In this document: positions 28,867-36,585 of the stretch, one piece after another | Position numbering within the stretch: position 1 is the stretch's first letter | Layout of the letters: each line of letters starts with the position of its first letter | Source of the DNA: Oceaniovalibus sp. ACAM 378 | GTDB lineage: Bacteria > Pseudomonadota > Alphaproteobacteria > Rhodobacterales > Rhodobacteraceae | Assembly (NCBI RefSeq): GCF_008085915.1 | Contig: NZ_VSJK01000023.1 | Location: 1-63,242 of the forward strand | Length of the DNA stretch: 63,242 nucleotides | Reading direction: 5' to 3' | The notes under the pieces: model-generated | Seen by the model: the letters and a program-made list of their open reading frames with translations, nothing else | What the model was told of the DNA's origin: nothing | Database searches by the model: none | Position numbers and translations under genes: made by a program

Positions 28867-29550
28867 ATGATGACAAAATTCAAAATTCTCGGTGGTGCCG
28901 CGGTCGTTCTGGCCCTGACGCTGCCTGCCCTTGGCGGCGAAGGTTCGGAAAACCCCACGGGTCCGACATTCGTGCCACCTTTCGTACCGCCGTTCACCAG
29001 CCCGGTCTTCGTGCCGCAGGACCTGACGAAACCATCGGAGCGGCGCCGGATCATCAATACGACAGGCATCGGCACGGGAATCGGCACCGAGATTTCGCCG
29101 ACCGCAACCACCAATCTGATCCGGGGCATCAACAGCGCGCAGACCTTCTGTGCCCGTCTGCCTGATCTGGCGTACCGGATTGATTGCCTGTCGAACCAGT
29201 TGGAGCAGGTGGCCGAAGCCATCCCCGACACCGGCGAATATACCGAGGCGAAACAGATCGTCCAACAGGCAGCGCGCAAGTTGAACGCCACGGCCCGGCG
29301 CAATGCATCGCCCAGCAAACGCCCCGCCAACCTGCGTGCGCCCGGCGTGGCACCCCAGCGCAGCACCCGGCCGATCGTGCCCATCCGTCCTGAACGGTTG
29401 GCGCAGGCAACGGCCGAAGCGGTGGCCATCGTCGAAGAGGCCGAGACCCTGCTGTTGCGCGCGTCGCAAACATCAGAGCGCCGCAAGGTCGCCTATCAGC
29501 AGATCGCGCTGGCCGTGGGATCGACGAAGGTCCTGTTGCGCGCAAGCTGA
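28867..29550 (+). CDS. Exported protein of unknown function
   Basis: A 227-residue protein starting one base after the upstream stop; a second ATG at 28870 is possible. The signal peptide ends near LPALGG (about residue 24). A Pro-rich patch (FVPPFVPPFTSP) follows, then a helical region with two Cys (CARLPDLAYRIDCLSNQLEQVAEAIPDTGEYTEAKQIVQQAARKL). The C-terminal helix is Ala/Glu-rich. The last half is strongly basic between the helices. I do not recognise the family. Tight linkage to the beta-barrel-like gene suggests a periplasmic partner. Confidence 0.65.
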   Translation: MMTKFKILGGAAVVLALTLPALGGEGSENPTGPTFVPPFVPPFTSPVFVPQDLTKPSERRRIINTTGIGTGIGTEISPTATTNLIRGINSAQTFCARLPDLAYRIDCLSNQLEQVAEAIPDTGEYTEAKQIVQQAARKLNATARRNASPSKRPANLRAPGVAPQRSTRPIVPIRPERLAQATAEAVAIVEEAETLLLRASQTSERRKVAYQQIALAVGSTKVLLRAS

Positions 29551-29663
29551 ACCGCCGCTGAAAAAAGCGCCTCTGGCAGGCCGGGTCAGGAAACCCCCCG
29601 TATCCTCGGACTGGCGAATTTGCTAGGCTGACACATTGATGGATGGGATTGGGGAGCGGACGA

Positions 29664-30758
29664 ATGGCACGGACTGGCTTTATGAAACAGGGCGTGTGGG
29701 CCGCCGTTCTGGCGTTGTCGGCGACCCTCCCCGCGCTCTCTGCGGCTGCACAGGACAACCCTTTTTCCGGTGGATGGACGCTGAATGCGGACGGTTCCGC
29801 CCTGCGCTTTCAATCGGTCAAGAACGAAACAAAGGTCGAATCGTCAAGTTTTGCCGCCTATGAGGGCACAATAGCCGAGGATGGAACAACCACGATCCGC
29901 ATCAAGCTGGATTCGGTCGATACCAAGGTTGATCTGCGCAATGTACGCATGCGGTTCCTGTTTTTCGAAACCTTCCAGTTCCCCGAGGCGGTTCTGACGG
30001 CCACCATCGACCCCGCGCTGCTGGCTGATCTGCCTCAGGTGCGGCGCAAGCGGATCACGATTCCCTATGCGCTGAGTCTGCATGGGGTTGAAAAGCAGGG
30101 CGAGGCAGAAGTCGCGGTGACCCTGATCAGCGATGATCTGGTGGCCGTCGCCTCGGGCGCGCCGATATCGGTTGCTGTGGCGGACTATGGGCTGGAAAAT
30201 GGCATCCGCAAACTGGAAGAGGCGGCGAACGTCAAGATCGTGCCCTCCGCCACGGTGAGTTTCGATTTCACCTTTGCGCGCAACACCTCGGGGGCGGCAG
30301 TCACCGCCGCCGCCGTCCCTGCCGCCCCTGCCCCTACCCCGGCCGATACAGCACCCGCTGCGGCGGTGGAAACAGCGGGTAATTTCGATCTTGCGGCCTG
30401 CGTCGGGCGGTTCGAAATCCTGTCGCGCACCGACAACATCAATTTCACCTCGGGCAGTGCCACGTTGGACCCCGACAGCTTCTTCCTGCTCGACTCGATC
30501 GTGGACATCGTGCGCCGTTGCCCCGGCCTGCGGGTCGAGGTGGGCGGCCATACCGATGACCTGGGCAGCGACGCCACCAATCTGCGGCTGTCGCAACGGC
30601 GCGCAGCCTCGGTTTCGGAGTACCTGACAACCAAGGGCGCCGATCCGGCGCAGATCACCCCGACCGGATATGGCGAAGCACGCCCCGCCTTTTCCAACGA
30701 CAGCCCCGACAACCGCCGCCGCAACCGCCGCATCGAATTCGCGGTCCTGAACGGATGA
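29664..30758 (+). CDS. YceI-like/OmpA fusion, periplasmic cell-wall-binding protein
   Basis: The start is taken at the ATG 29664, 7 bases after GGGGAG; earlier and later ATGs (29643, 29682) exist. The protein has 364 residues. A signal peptide (about 1-29) precedes a YceI-like lipocalin-type domain of about 170 residues (GGWTLNADGSALRFQSVKN, VDLRNVRMRFLFFETFQFPEAVLTATI). A Pro/Ala linker follows. The C-terminal OmpA domain has FTSGSATLDPDSFFLLDSIV, VEVGGHTDDLGSDATNLRLS and NRRRNRRIEFAVLNG, all the usual peptidoglycan-binding positions. YceI domains bind polyisoprenoid-like lipids in characterised cases. The following caspase-like gene starts 4 bases after the stop. Confidence 0.85.
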   Translation: MARTGFMKQGVWAAVLALSATLPALSAAAQDNPFSGGWTLNADGSALRFQSVKNETKVESSSFAAYEGTIAEDGTTTIRIKLDSVDTKVDLRNVRMRFLFFETFQFPEAVLTATIDPALLADLPQVRRKRITIPYALSLHGVEKQGEAEVAVTLISDDLVAVASGAPISVAVADYGLENGIRKLEEAANVKIVPSATVSFDFTFARNTSGAAVTAAAVPAAPAPTPADTAPAAAVETAGNFDLAACVGRFEILSRTDNINFTSGSATLDPDSFFLLDSIVDIVRRCPGLRVEVGGHTDDLGSDATNLRLSQRRAASVSEYLTTKGADPAQITPTGYGEARPAFSNDSPDNRRRNRRIEFAVLNG

Positions 30759-30762
30759 TACG

Positions 30763-32331
30763 ATGACCCTGCCCGCCTCCCGCGTATTGGTGACATTTGC
30801 CGCGCTCGCTTTGCTTTGTCTGGCAAGCACAGTCGCAGCCGCGCAGGAGCGTCTGGCGCTGGTGGTGGGAAACGGTAAATACGACGCGGTGCCGAGCCTT
30901 GATAATCCGGTATCGGATTCACGGCTGATCGCCCGAACGCTTGAACAGGCGGGGTTTACCGTGACGCTGCTGAACGACGTGCGACAGACCGATCTGATCC
31001 GCGCCATCGGCAGGTTCGGGCGCGATCTGCGCACCGCCGGAAGCGAGGCAACCGGCCTGTTTTATTACGCGGGTCATGGGGTGCAGTCGTTTGGCAACAA
31101 CTATCTTTTGCCCAGTGATGTCGCGCTGACCGACGCCGCCGATCTGGCGCTGGTCGGGGTCGAGGCGCAGGCGGTTCTGCGGCAAATGGCCTCTGCCAAG
31201 AACCGCACGAATATCGTGATCCTTGACGCCTGCCGCAACAATCCCTTCATCGACATTGCCGACATGGACGACAACGGTTTGGCCGAGATGAAGGCACCCA
31301 CCGGCACATTTTTGTCCTATGCCACGGCCCCCGGCGCGGTGGCGCTGGACGGAGAGAGTATCAACAGCCCGTTCACCGCCGCGCTGGCCGCCCATCTGAC
31401 CGAACCGGGGGTGCCGATCGAACAGATGTTCAAAAGTGTCCGCATCGACGTTTTGCGTGCGACCAACGGAACTCAGGTGCCTTGGGATACCTCGTCGCTG
31501 ACCCGCAATTTCAGCTTTGTCGAAGCGCCCGAAATCGACCGTGAAAAGGCTGCCGATGATGCGCTGTGGGCCTCGATCAAAGGCACCAGCGATCCGGTTC
31601 AGATCCTGCTGTTTCTGCGCGCCAACCCCGCCAGCCGCCACAGTGCCGAGGCGACGGCCCTGCTCAGCCGTCTGATTGCAGCCGAGGCATCCCCGACCGG
31701 GACCGACAGGCTGGCCGCCGTCACACCCAACGAGCCCTCGCGCGCCGCGCCCGCGATCGATCCCGATACGGGCCCGGAGTCTGATCCCACTGCGGATCTG
31801 CCCGGCGAAAGTGAACGGGAGATGATCGAACGCGCCCGCACGTCGGGACAGAAGGCGGATTATCAGGCCTATCTCGATGTCTGGCCCGAGGGCACCTATG
31901 CCGAACTGGCCGCCTTTGAAATCACGATCCTTGACACGAAGCCCGCAAATTCTGCCGCCCTGCCGGTCGAACCTGCCCCCGGAGCTGCCCCCGAACCTGC
32001 AGCGGAACCCGTAGCCCAGCCTGCCCCCAACAACGGCGAGGCGGTCACCTTTGATGCACCCCTTGCGGTTGGCGGCGACGGCGTGGTCGGCCGGACTCTG
32101 GAACAGCTGATCACCGGATCGCCATTGTTTCCCCCGATCGAGGGGCTGCCCGAAGAATACTGGAAAAATCAGAACTGCTCCGGATGCCACACTTGGCAGC
32201 GCGAAAATCTGTGCATTCAGGCGCAGACCTATCTCAGCGCGAATGCCGAACGCGCGCTGTCAAAACAACATCCATACGGCGGCGGGTTCAAGGCAAACCT
32301 CAGACGCTGGGCAGAGAACGATTGCAAATAG
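30763..32331 (+). CDS. Exported caspase-like (C14) protease with C-terminal CxxCH segment
   Basis: A 522-residue protein with a Sec signal peptide (about 1-27, ending STVAAA). The caspase-like p20 domain (about 29-255) begins RLALVVGNGKYDAVPSLDNPV and has the catalytic pair His105 (YYAGHG) and Cys157 (ILDACRNNPF). A Pro/Ala-rich linker spans about 305-445. The last 70 residues form a separate conserved-looking segment with CSGCH (472-476), two further Cys and PYGGGFKANLRRWA. CxxCH is the heme c attachment motif but could also bind metal. Export of a caspase fold fused to such a segment is unusual. It is the last gene of the plus unit and converges on the DUF4384-like gene with a 4-base gap. 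Confidence 0.88.
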   Translation: MTLPASRVLVTFAALALLCLASTVAAAQERLALVVGNGKYDAVPSLDNPVSDSRLIARTLEQAGFTVTLLNDVRQTDLIRAIGRFGRDLRTAGSEATGLFYYAGHGVQSFGNNYLLPSDVALTDAADLALVGVEAQAVLRQMASAKNRTNIVILDACRNNPFIDIADMDDNGLAEMKAPTGTFLSYATAPGAVALDGESINSPFTAALAAHLTEPGVPIEQMFKSVRIDVLRATNGTQVPWDTSSLTRNFSFVEAPEIDREKAADDALWASIKGTSDPVQILLFLRANPASRHSAEATALLSRLIAAEASPTGTDRLAAVTPNEPSRAAPAIDPDTGPESDPTADLPGESEREMIERARTSGQKADYQAYLDVWPEGTYAELAAFEITILDTKPANSAALPVEPAPGAAPEPAAEPVAQPAPNNGEAVTFDAPLAVGGDGVVGRTLEQLITGSPLFPPIEGLPEEYWKNQNCSGCHTWQRENLCIQAQTYLSANAERALSKQHPYGGGFKANLRRWAENDCK

Positions 32332-32335
32332 GTGA

Positions 32336-34414
32336 TCAGGGTGCAGCCCGGGTGGTGACGAAGAAATAGAACCATTCGCCGCGAAAATCCGGCTGATCGC
32401 CCGCCTTTGCCACCGCTATGCGGTCGCGCAGAAATTCAAGATAGGGTCCGGCAGGTTCTACCAGCGGGCGGATGCCGTCGTACAGCGGCACCGAACTGGC
32501 GAAGGCCACCATGATCTCTTGCCCGAAAGGGGGTGAAACGGTGATCGTGATTGCCCGCTTGCCATCCGGACCAAAGCCCACGCGCTGCAATTCGCGCGTG
32601 TCTATGGCGCGCAGGGGCACAAGTTCGTTGGGTTGCAGGTGCAGCACCTGACCCTCGGCATCGAAGAAATCCACATAGAAATAGGCCGGGTAATCCGGGC
32701 CGCGCACCTCGAACTCCAGCAGTTCACCTTCGCTGAACTCACTGACGGCGGCAAAGGGCACATCGCCCACCACCCGCGGATCGCCCTCCTGATCGTCAGA
32801 CTGCGGGAGCCCGACCGCATCAATCGCCGAAAGAATCCCGCATTGTGGCCGCGGCAGGATCATCACCTCGTCCAGCACCGGAATCGCCTGCCCGACTTCG
32901 ACCCTCAGCGCCTGCATCACCGGCCCGCGCAGCCCGTCCTCGGGCAGATGACCCCGCACTCGCAGGTGCCCGGTTTCGGGATCGAACACGGTTTGCAGCC
33001 GCGCACAGGGCACCTCCGCCAGCAGCGCGCCGATCCGGTCGCGGACCTGCGGACCATCGGCGACAGGATCGCCCGCCCGGCTGAACGCCTGAATCGCGGC
33101 CAGCGACACGGGGTCAAGCACCGGCGCATCACCGCTCCAGGCCAATGCGGCGGTCTGCCTGCTGCTGTCGGGGGTCAAGGGAGGTGCGGCGGCGGCGCTG
33201 GGGGCAACGCTGGCCACGGATGCCGCATCCAGCGGGATCGGCAGCGGTTCGCCCCCTCCGGCTGGTGTCGGGGCGACGGCTGCCGCTGTCCCGGCCACAG
33301 CATCCAGCGGGGCGGCGGGCGCGGACCCCGGCAATACAGGCACGCCTTGCGGCGGCAAAACCGGCGAAGGAGCGGACGCGGGGGCAATCCCATCGGCCCG
33401 GACAGCCGCCGGGACGATGCGTGCAGTCTGCCGGGCCGACAGGGCAGTCCCGGCCAACGCAGAGGTCACCGCATCGGCGGACGATACGGCAACTCCGACC
33501 TGCACCGGAGCCGCAACGCGGGCTGGCTCTGCCTCAGGCGTGACAGAAGCCACAGAGGGCAAAGCGACGGTGGCAATACGGGCCGGTGTCGCCATCGGGG
33601 TCACGACAGAAACGGCTTCGGGCGAAGCAGACAGCGCAACCGCCGCCACAAGATCCGGCGCAGATTCGCGCGCAGTCACGGCGTTGGAATCGGGTGGCAT
33701 GGTCACCGCGACGGTAGCAGGCGCAGATTCAGCCGTGGCAACCCCGGCATCGGGCAGATTCGAAACCACAGCAACGTCGGTGCGGACGGTTTCGTCCAAC
33801 CGCGCCGCCGCCAAGGGGGCTGTCGGCATCGGCTGTGTCCCGGGATCGACCGGTGCCATCGCCATCGCAGGGGGTGAGATTTCGGCGGTGGCAATCCCCG
33901 CTTCGGGTGCAAGCGGGGACAGCGGCGCACCTGCCCCGGCGGCTGTATTCACCCGCGCGCCCTCCAACGGCGCAGCCACACCGGCGCGCGCAACGGGTTC
34001 GATCGGTGCCATCACCATCGCGTCGGGAGGTTCCGTCGGCAGCCGATCCGCCTCTTGCGTGGCAACGAGCGGCACAGCCGGATTATCCACCGGCGCGGCG
34101 CGCGTTCCCTCAGCCGCAAGTGCGGCCACCGCCCGCCCCCCCGCCTCTGCCGGCGCAGCACGGCGCACCGGAATTGCCGCACCCCCTGCCCTTGCGCCCA
34201 CGGGTTGCGACTCGGACGCGGCATCGGCATCAGCCGTCTGTTCGTCGGCACGGTTCTGGGGCACGGGATAGGCGGCAATATCAAACTCCGGCTCGGACAG
34301 CGTCGGAGCAGGTGGCGGGCCGGGGCGCACCGCTGCCATCACCAGCACAGCCAGCCCGGTGTGCGCGAGCAGCGACACGACACCGCCCGCAACCCAAAGA
34401 GCGCCACGCATCAC
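32336..34414 (-). CDS. TonB-like membrane-anchored protein with Pro/Ala stalk and C-terminal DUF4384-like domain
   Basis: A 692-residue protein. The N-terminus is short and cytoplasmic, with one membrane helix (about 6-28, GGVVSLLAHTGLAVLVMAAV) resembling the TonB anchor. A stalk of about 385 residues rich in Ala, Pro and Val follows. It contains two 51-residue repeats (132-182 and 183-233, both opening AMxMAP and closing near ATAE) and a more divergent third copy. A domain at about 455-530 has two Cys (VPCARL, PRPQCGIL). The C-terminal domain (about 545-685) resembles DUF4384 (LEFEVRGPDYPAYFYVDFFDAEGQVLHLQPNE). The gene is the last of the exbB-exbD-exbD operon, overlapping exbD by 4 bases, which supports a rod moved by the Exb-like motor. 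It is not a standard TonB: the usual C-terminal fold is absent. Confidence 0.75.
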   Translation of the reverse strand: MMRGALWVAGGVVSLLAHTGLAVLVMAAVRPGPPPAPTLSEPEFDIAAYPVPQNRADEQTADADAASESQPVGARAGGAAIPVRRAAPAEAGGRAVAALAAEGTRAAPVDNPAVPLVATQEADRLPTEPPDAMVMAPIEPVARAGVAAPLEGARVNTAAGAGAPLSPLAPEAGIATAEISPPAMAMAPVDPGTQPMPTAPLAAARLDETVRTDVAVVSNLPDAGVATAESAPATVAVTMPPDSNAVTARESAPDLVAAVALSASPEAVSVVTPMATPARIATVALPSVASVTPEAEPARVAAPVQVGVAVSSADAVTSALAGTALSARQTARIVPAAVRADGIAPASAPSPVLPPQGVPVLPGSAPAAPLDAVAGTAAAVAPTPAGGGEPLPIPLDAASVASVAPSAAAAPPLTPDSSRQTAALAWSGDAPVLDPVSLAAIQAFSRAGDPVADGPQVRDRIGALLAEVPCARLQTVFDPETGHLRVRGHLPEDGLRGPVMQALRVEVGQAIPVLDEVMILPRPQCGILSAIDAVGLPQSDDQEGDPRVVGDVPFAAVSEFSEGELLEFEVRGPDYPAYFYVDFFDAEGQVLHLQPNELVPLRAIDTRELQRVGFGPDGKRAITITVSPPFGQEIMVAFASSVPLYDGIRPLVEPAGPYLEFLRDRIAVAKAGDQPDFRGEWFYFFVTTRAAP

Positions 34415-34815
34415 CCATCCCCCGGGGTCAGCACCAACACGACCCGGCGCGCGCCCAGCGACTCGGCCCGGGCCGACAAAGGCAACACATCGCGCAGCCG
34501 CGCAGCCCGGTCAGCATTGATCCGCACCAGCGTTTCCGGCGCCCCGTCCAGCCGTGCCGCCAGTTCCTCGAACGCGCGATCCAGCGGCAGAACAACCCCG
34601 TCCAGCGCCAGATCACCCGTGGCCGACACCGACAGAGTGATCCCGCCACCGGGCATGTCGGCGCCGCTGACCGCGATCGGCGGCAATACATCAAAGGGTG
34701 CGGTGGCATCCATCCGACCAACCAGCATGAAAAACACCAGCAAAAAGAATACCACGTCGATCAGCGCGACGATGGTTTCGGGCGGCGTGCGGCGGATCGG
34801 ACGCGACAGCTTCAT
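34411..34815 (-). CDS. ExbD/TolR-family protein (downstream copy)
   Basis: A 134-residue protein. The N-terminal cytoplasmic tail MKLSRPIRRTPPETIVALIDV leads into one membrane helix (VVFFLLVFFMLVG) with the proton-path Asp in the ALIDVVF motif. The periplasmic domain covers about 45-134. ExbD/TolR proteins convert proton flow through ExbB/TolQ into movement of a periplasmic rod. The ATG overlaps the TGA of a micro-ORF in the repeat array upstream, and the stop overlaps the TonB-like gene (34411-34414). Confidence 0.88.
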   Translation of the reverse strand: MKLSRPIRRTPPETIVALIDVVFFLLVFFMLVGRMDATAPFDVLPPIAVSGADMPGGGITLSVSATGDLALDGVVLPLDRAFEELAARLDGAPETLVRINADRAARLRDVLPLSARAESLGARRVVLVLTPGDG

Positions 34816-34957
34816 GGGTCACCTGCGGCATGCAACTTGCTCATCGTGCATTGTGGAAATCGAAGGCTCATGACGCACCTCCGGGATGCGACAAGTTCAT
34901 AACGCACCTCCCGGATGCGACAGCAGCATGGCGCAGCCAAGGGTGCGACCGGCTCAT
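34815..34957 (-). repeat. Tandem 27-29 base repeats, each with a ribosome binding site and ATG, between the two exbD genes
   Basis: On the minus strand, ATG codons occur at 34957, 34929, 34900, 34871, 34844 and finally 34815 (exbD), spaced 28, 29, 29, 27 and 29 bases. The best units carry TCGCATCC(C/G)GGAGGTGCG before the next ATG; the outer ones are degenerate. Because the period is not a multiple of three, stops and starts overlap as ATGA. The exbD stop (34954) overlaps an ATG for a 29-codon frame, whose stop overlaps a 19-codon frame, whose stop overlaps the downstream exbD start. Two inner frames encode the near-identical MLLSHPGGAL and MNLSHPGGAS. The array looks like serial duplication of an initiation site; there are no unique spacers, so it is not a CRISPR. 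Confidence 0.85.
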
Positions 34958-35364
34958 GGCGCACCCTCCAGCCGCACGATCCGCAACCGCCCCGCGCCGC
35001 CCTGAACGGCAGCATCCATCAGCCGCGCCAGCGCCTGCACATCCGCCTGCCCCGATGGCAACACCACGACCTCGAGCCCGGGGCGTTCGCCAAGCCGCGC
35101 GGCCACCAGCGCCGACAGATCTGCAGGGCTCAGCGCTGCGCCCTGCACCTTGATCGTGCCGCTGCTGTCTAAAAGCACCAAGAGCCGTGTGGTGTCGCCG
35201 GGCGGTGCGGCACCGGTGACATCATCCTGTCCGGCCAGTGGCACCATATCGAGATCGAGATAGGTCGAAGTGACCATGAAGAACACCAGCAAGATCATCA
35301 GCACATCGATCATCGCCACCAGCGATATCCGCGCCCCCTGCCCCTGTCTGCGGTTCAGCTGCAT
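34954..35364 (-). CDS. ExbD/TolR-family protein (upstream copy)
   Basis: The start is taken at the ATG 35362-35364, MQLNRRQGQGARISLVAMIDV, 13 bases after the exbB stop with a GGAGGG site between; the open frame continues to 35442 inside exbB and is not used. The protein has 136 residues. The membrane helix MIDVLMILLVFFMVTSTYLDLDM carries the key Asp. The periplasmic domain ends RLRIVRLEGAP. Two different ExbD-type proteins per ExbB are also known from other TolQR/ExbBD-like systems. The stop overlaps the first ATG of the repeat array. Confidence 0.88.
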   Translation of the reverse strand: MQLNRRQGQGARISLVAMIDVLMILLVFFMVTSTYLDLDMVPLAGQDDVTGAAPPGDTTRLLVLLDSSGTIKVQGAALSPADLSALVAARLGERPGLEVVVLPSGQADVQALARLMDAAVQGGAGRLRIVRLEGAP

Positions 35365-35377
35365 CGCGCCCTCCGCG

Positions 35378-35998
35378 TCACTCCAGCCCGTCTTCGATGG
35401 CATAGAGCCGGCCCACCGCCGCCTCGGCCATCTGTGCGGCACGTTCCACCCGCGCGCCCAACAGACCGGCGGCCAGCGCTGCGGGAATTGCGACGATCAG
35501 CCCTGCCGCCGTGGTCAGAAGCGCCTGCCAGATGCCTGCCGCCAACAAAGCCGCATTGGCCGAACCCTCGGCCATCGACAACTCGCGGAACGCCTCGATC
35601 ATCCCCAGAACGGTGCCGAGAAGTCCCAAAAGCGGGCTGACCATGGCGATCAGTTCAAGCAGGCGCAGCCCGGTCGACATCTCGGCAAGTTCGGCATTGC
35701 CGCGCCACTCCAGATCCTCGTCCAGCAACCGGCGCGGGCGGCCGCTGTCCAGCCCCGCCATCGCCTGCGCCAGCAACCGGTCGGCGGGCGTCACCGGAGC
35801 CGACAATGCCGCGCGCGCCGCTTTCCGGTCACGTCCGGCCCATTTGTCCAGCGCCGCATCGCGCCGCGCCCGGCCCGACAGAACCCGCGCCAGGGCCATG
35901 ATCCGCACAGCGATCAGCGCAAGTGACAGAAGCGACAGCACAATCAGGATCCAGATGATCGGCCCGCCGTCAGACAGAATGTCGCCCGCGCCGCTCAT
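35378..35998 (-). CDS. ExbB/TolQ/MotA-family proton channel protein
   Basis: A 206-residue protein with three membrane segments: about 13-35 (IIWILIVLSLLSLALIAVRIMAL), 112-132 (LIAMVSPLLGLLGTVLGMIEAF) and 150-175 (LLTTAAGLIVAIPAALAAG). The order, and the SPLLGLLGTVLGM and TTAAGLIVAIP signatures, are those of ExbB/TolQ. It should form the proton channel with the two ExbD-type proteins encoded next and drive the TonB-like protein. The start at 35998 follows the upstream stop by 4 bases. Confidence 0.92.
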   Translation of the reverse strand: MSGAGDILSDGGPIIWILIVLSLLSLALIAVRIMALARVLSGRARRDAALDKWAGRDRKAARAALSAPVTPADRLLAQAMAGLDSGRPRRLLDEDLEWRGNAELAEMSTGLRLLELIAMVSPLLGLLGTVLGMIEAFRELSMAEGSANAALLAAGIWQALLTTAAGLIVAIPAALAAGLLGARVERAAQMAEAAVGRLYAIEDGLE

Positions 35999-36002
35999 CG
36001 GG

Positions 36003-36422
36003 TCACTTCGTCAGACCGATATCGGCGCGGCTGACCAGATCGACCATGGCAAAGCAATCCGCGTCCTCCCCGCCCGCCTGACAGGTGGCAATGTCGTGCA
36101 GCAGGATCTCGGAAATACCATCGCAGCTCGCGCCCGGAATCTCGAACAGTTTCAGCGTCGTGCGCCCGGCGGGCAATGGCGCCGCGTCGATGGTCAGCAA
36201 CTGATCGATCACCCCCGATGCATTCAGGATTGCCAGGCTCATCTCGAACCCGTCCAGAGTTTGCGCCGTGCGGTTGCGGAACAAAAAGAACGCCCGGCAC
36301 CCGCCGGTGTCGCCCGGTTCGACCTTGTTCAACTCAACCGTCAGTCGCCCGTCCTGCGCCCATCCGGGCCCGGCGCCCAGCGCCAGAGCCGCCGCCACCG
36401 TCATCAAAGCCATCCGTCCCAT
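36003..36422 (-). CDS. Small exported protein of unknown function
   Basis: The start is taken at the ATG 36420-36422 (MGRMALMTVAAALALGAGPGWAQ), giving a clear Sec signal peptide and a 139-residue protein. The mature part has a beta-rich pattern (RLTVELNKVEPGDTGGCRAFFLFRNRTAQTLDGFEMSLAIL) and four Cys that could form disulfides. It resembles the Tat-pathway/secreted proteins that begin Exb/Tol-like operons in Rhodobacterales, but I cannot name a family. It is the first gene of the minus unit; exbB follows after 4 bases, so it probably works with the Exb-like complex in the periplasm. Confidence 0.75.
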   Translation of the reverse strand: MGRMALMTVAAALALGAGPGWAQDGRLTVELNKVEPGDTGGCRAFFLFRNRTAQTLDGFEMSLAILNASGVIDQLLTIDAAPLPAGRTTLKLFEIPGASCDGISEILLHDIATCQAGGEDADCFAMVDLVSRADIGLTK

Positions 36423-36585
36423 GAAACCCGCCCTCCCGCGTGATCCGTTGCCCCATAACACGGAGAACACACCGTCCGGTCAACCCCGCTGCGATACAAT
36501 CGGGGGGTTGGCCGTTGACACGCGACGTTGCATCATGGGTCTGAACGATCCGCAATCCGCCCGAAATCCACCAATCGAGGTTCCG

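Noticed and set aside
27903-29486. Long minus-strand open frame of 527 codons
   Set aside because: It lies antisense to two plus-strand genes with signal peptides and good ribosome binding sites, and its product is basic with no family resemblance.
34815-34957. Repeat array considered as a CRISPR
   Set aside because: Units are contiguous with no unique spacers, and there are no cas genes; each unit is a ribosome binding site plus ATG.
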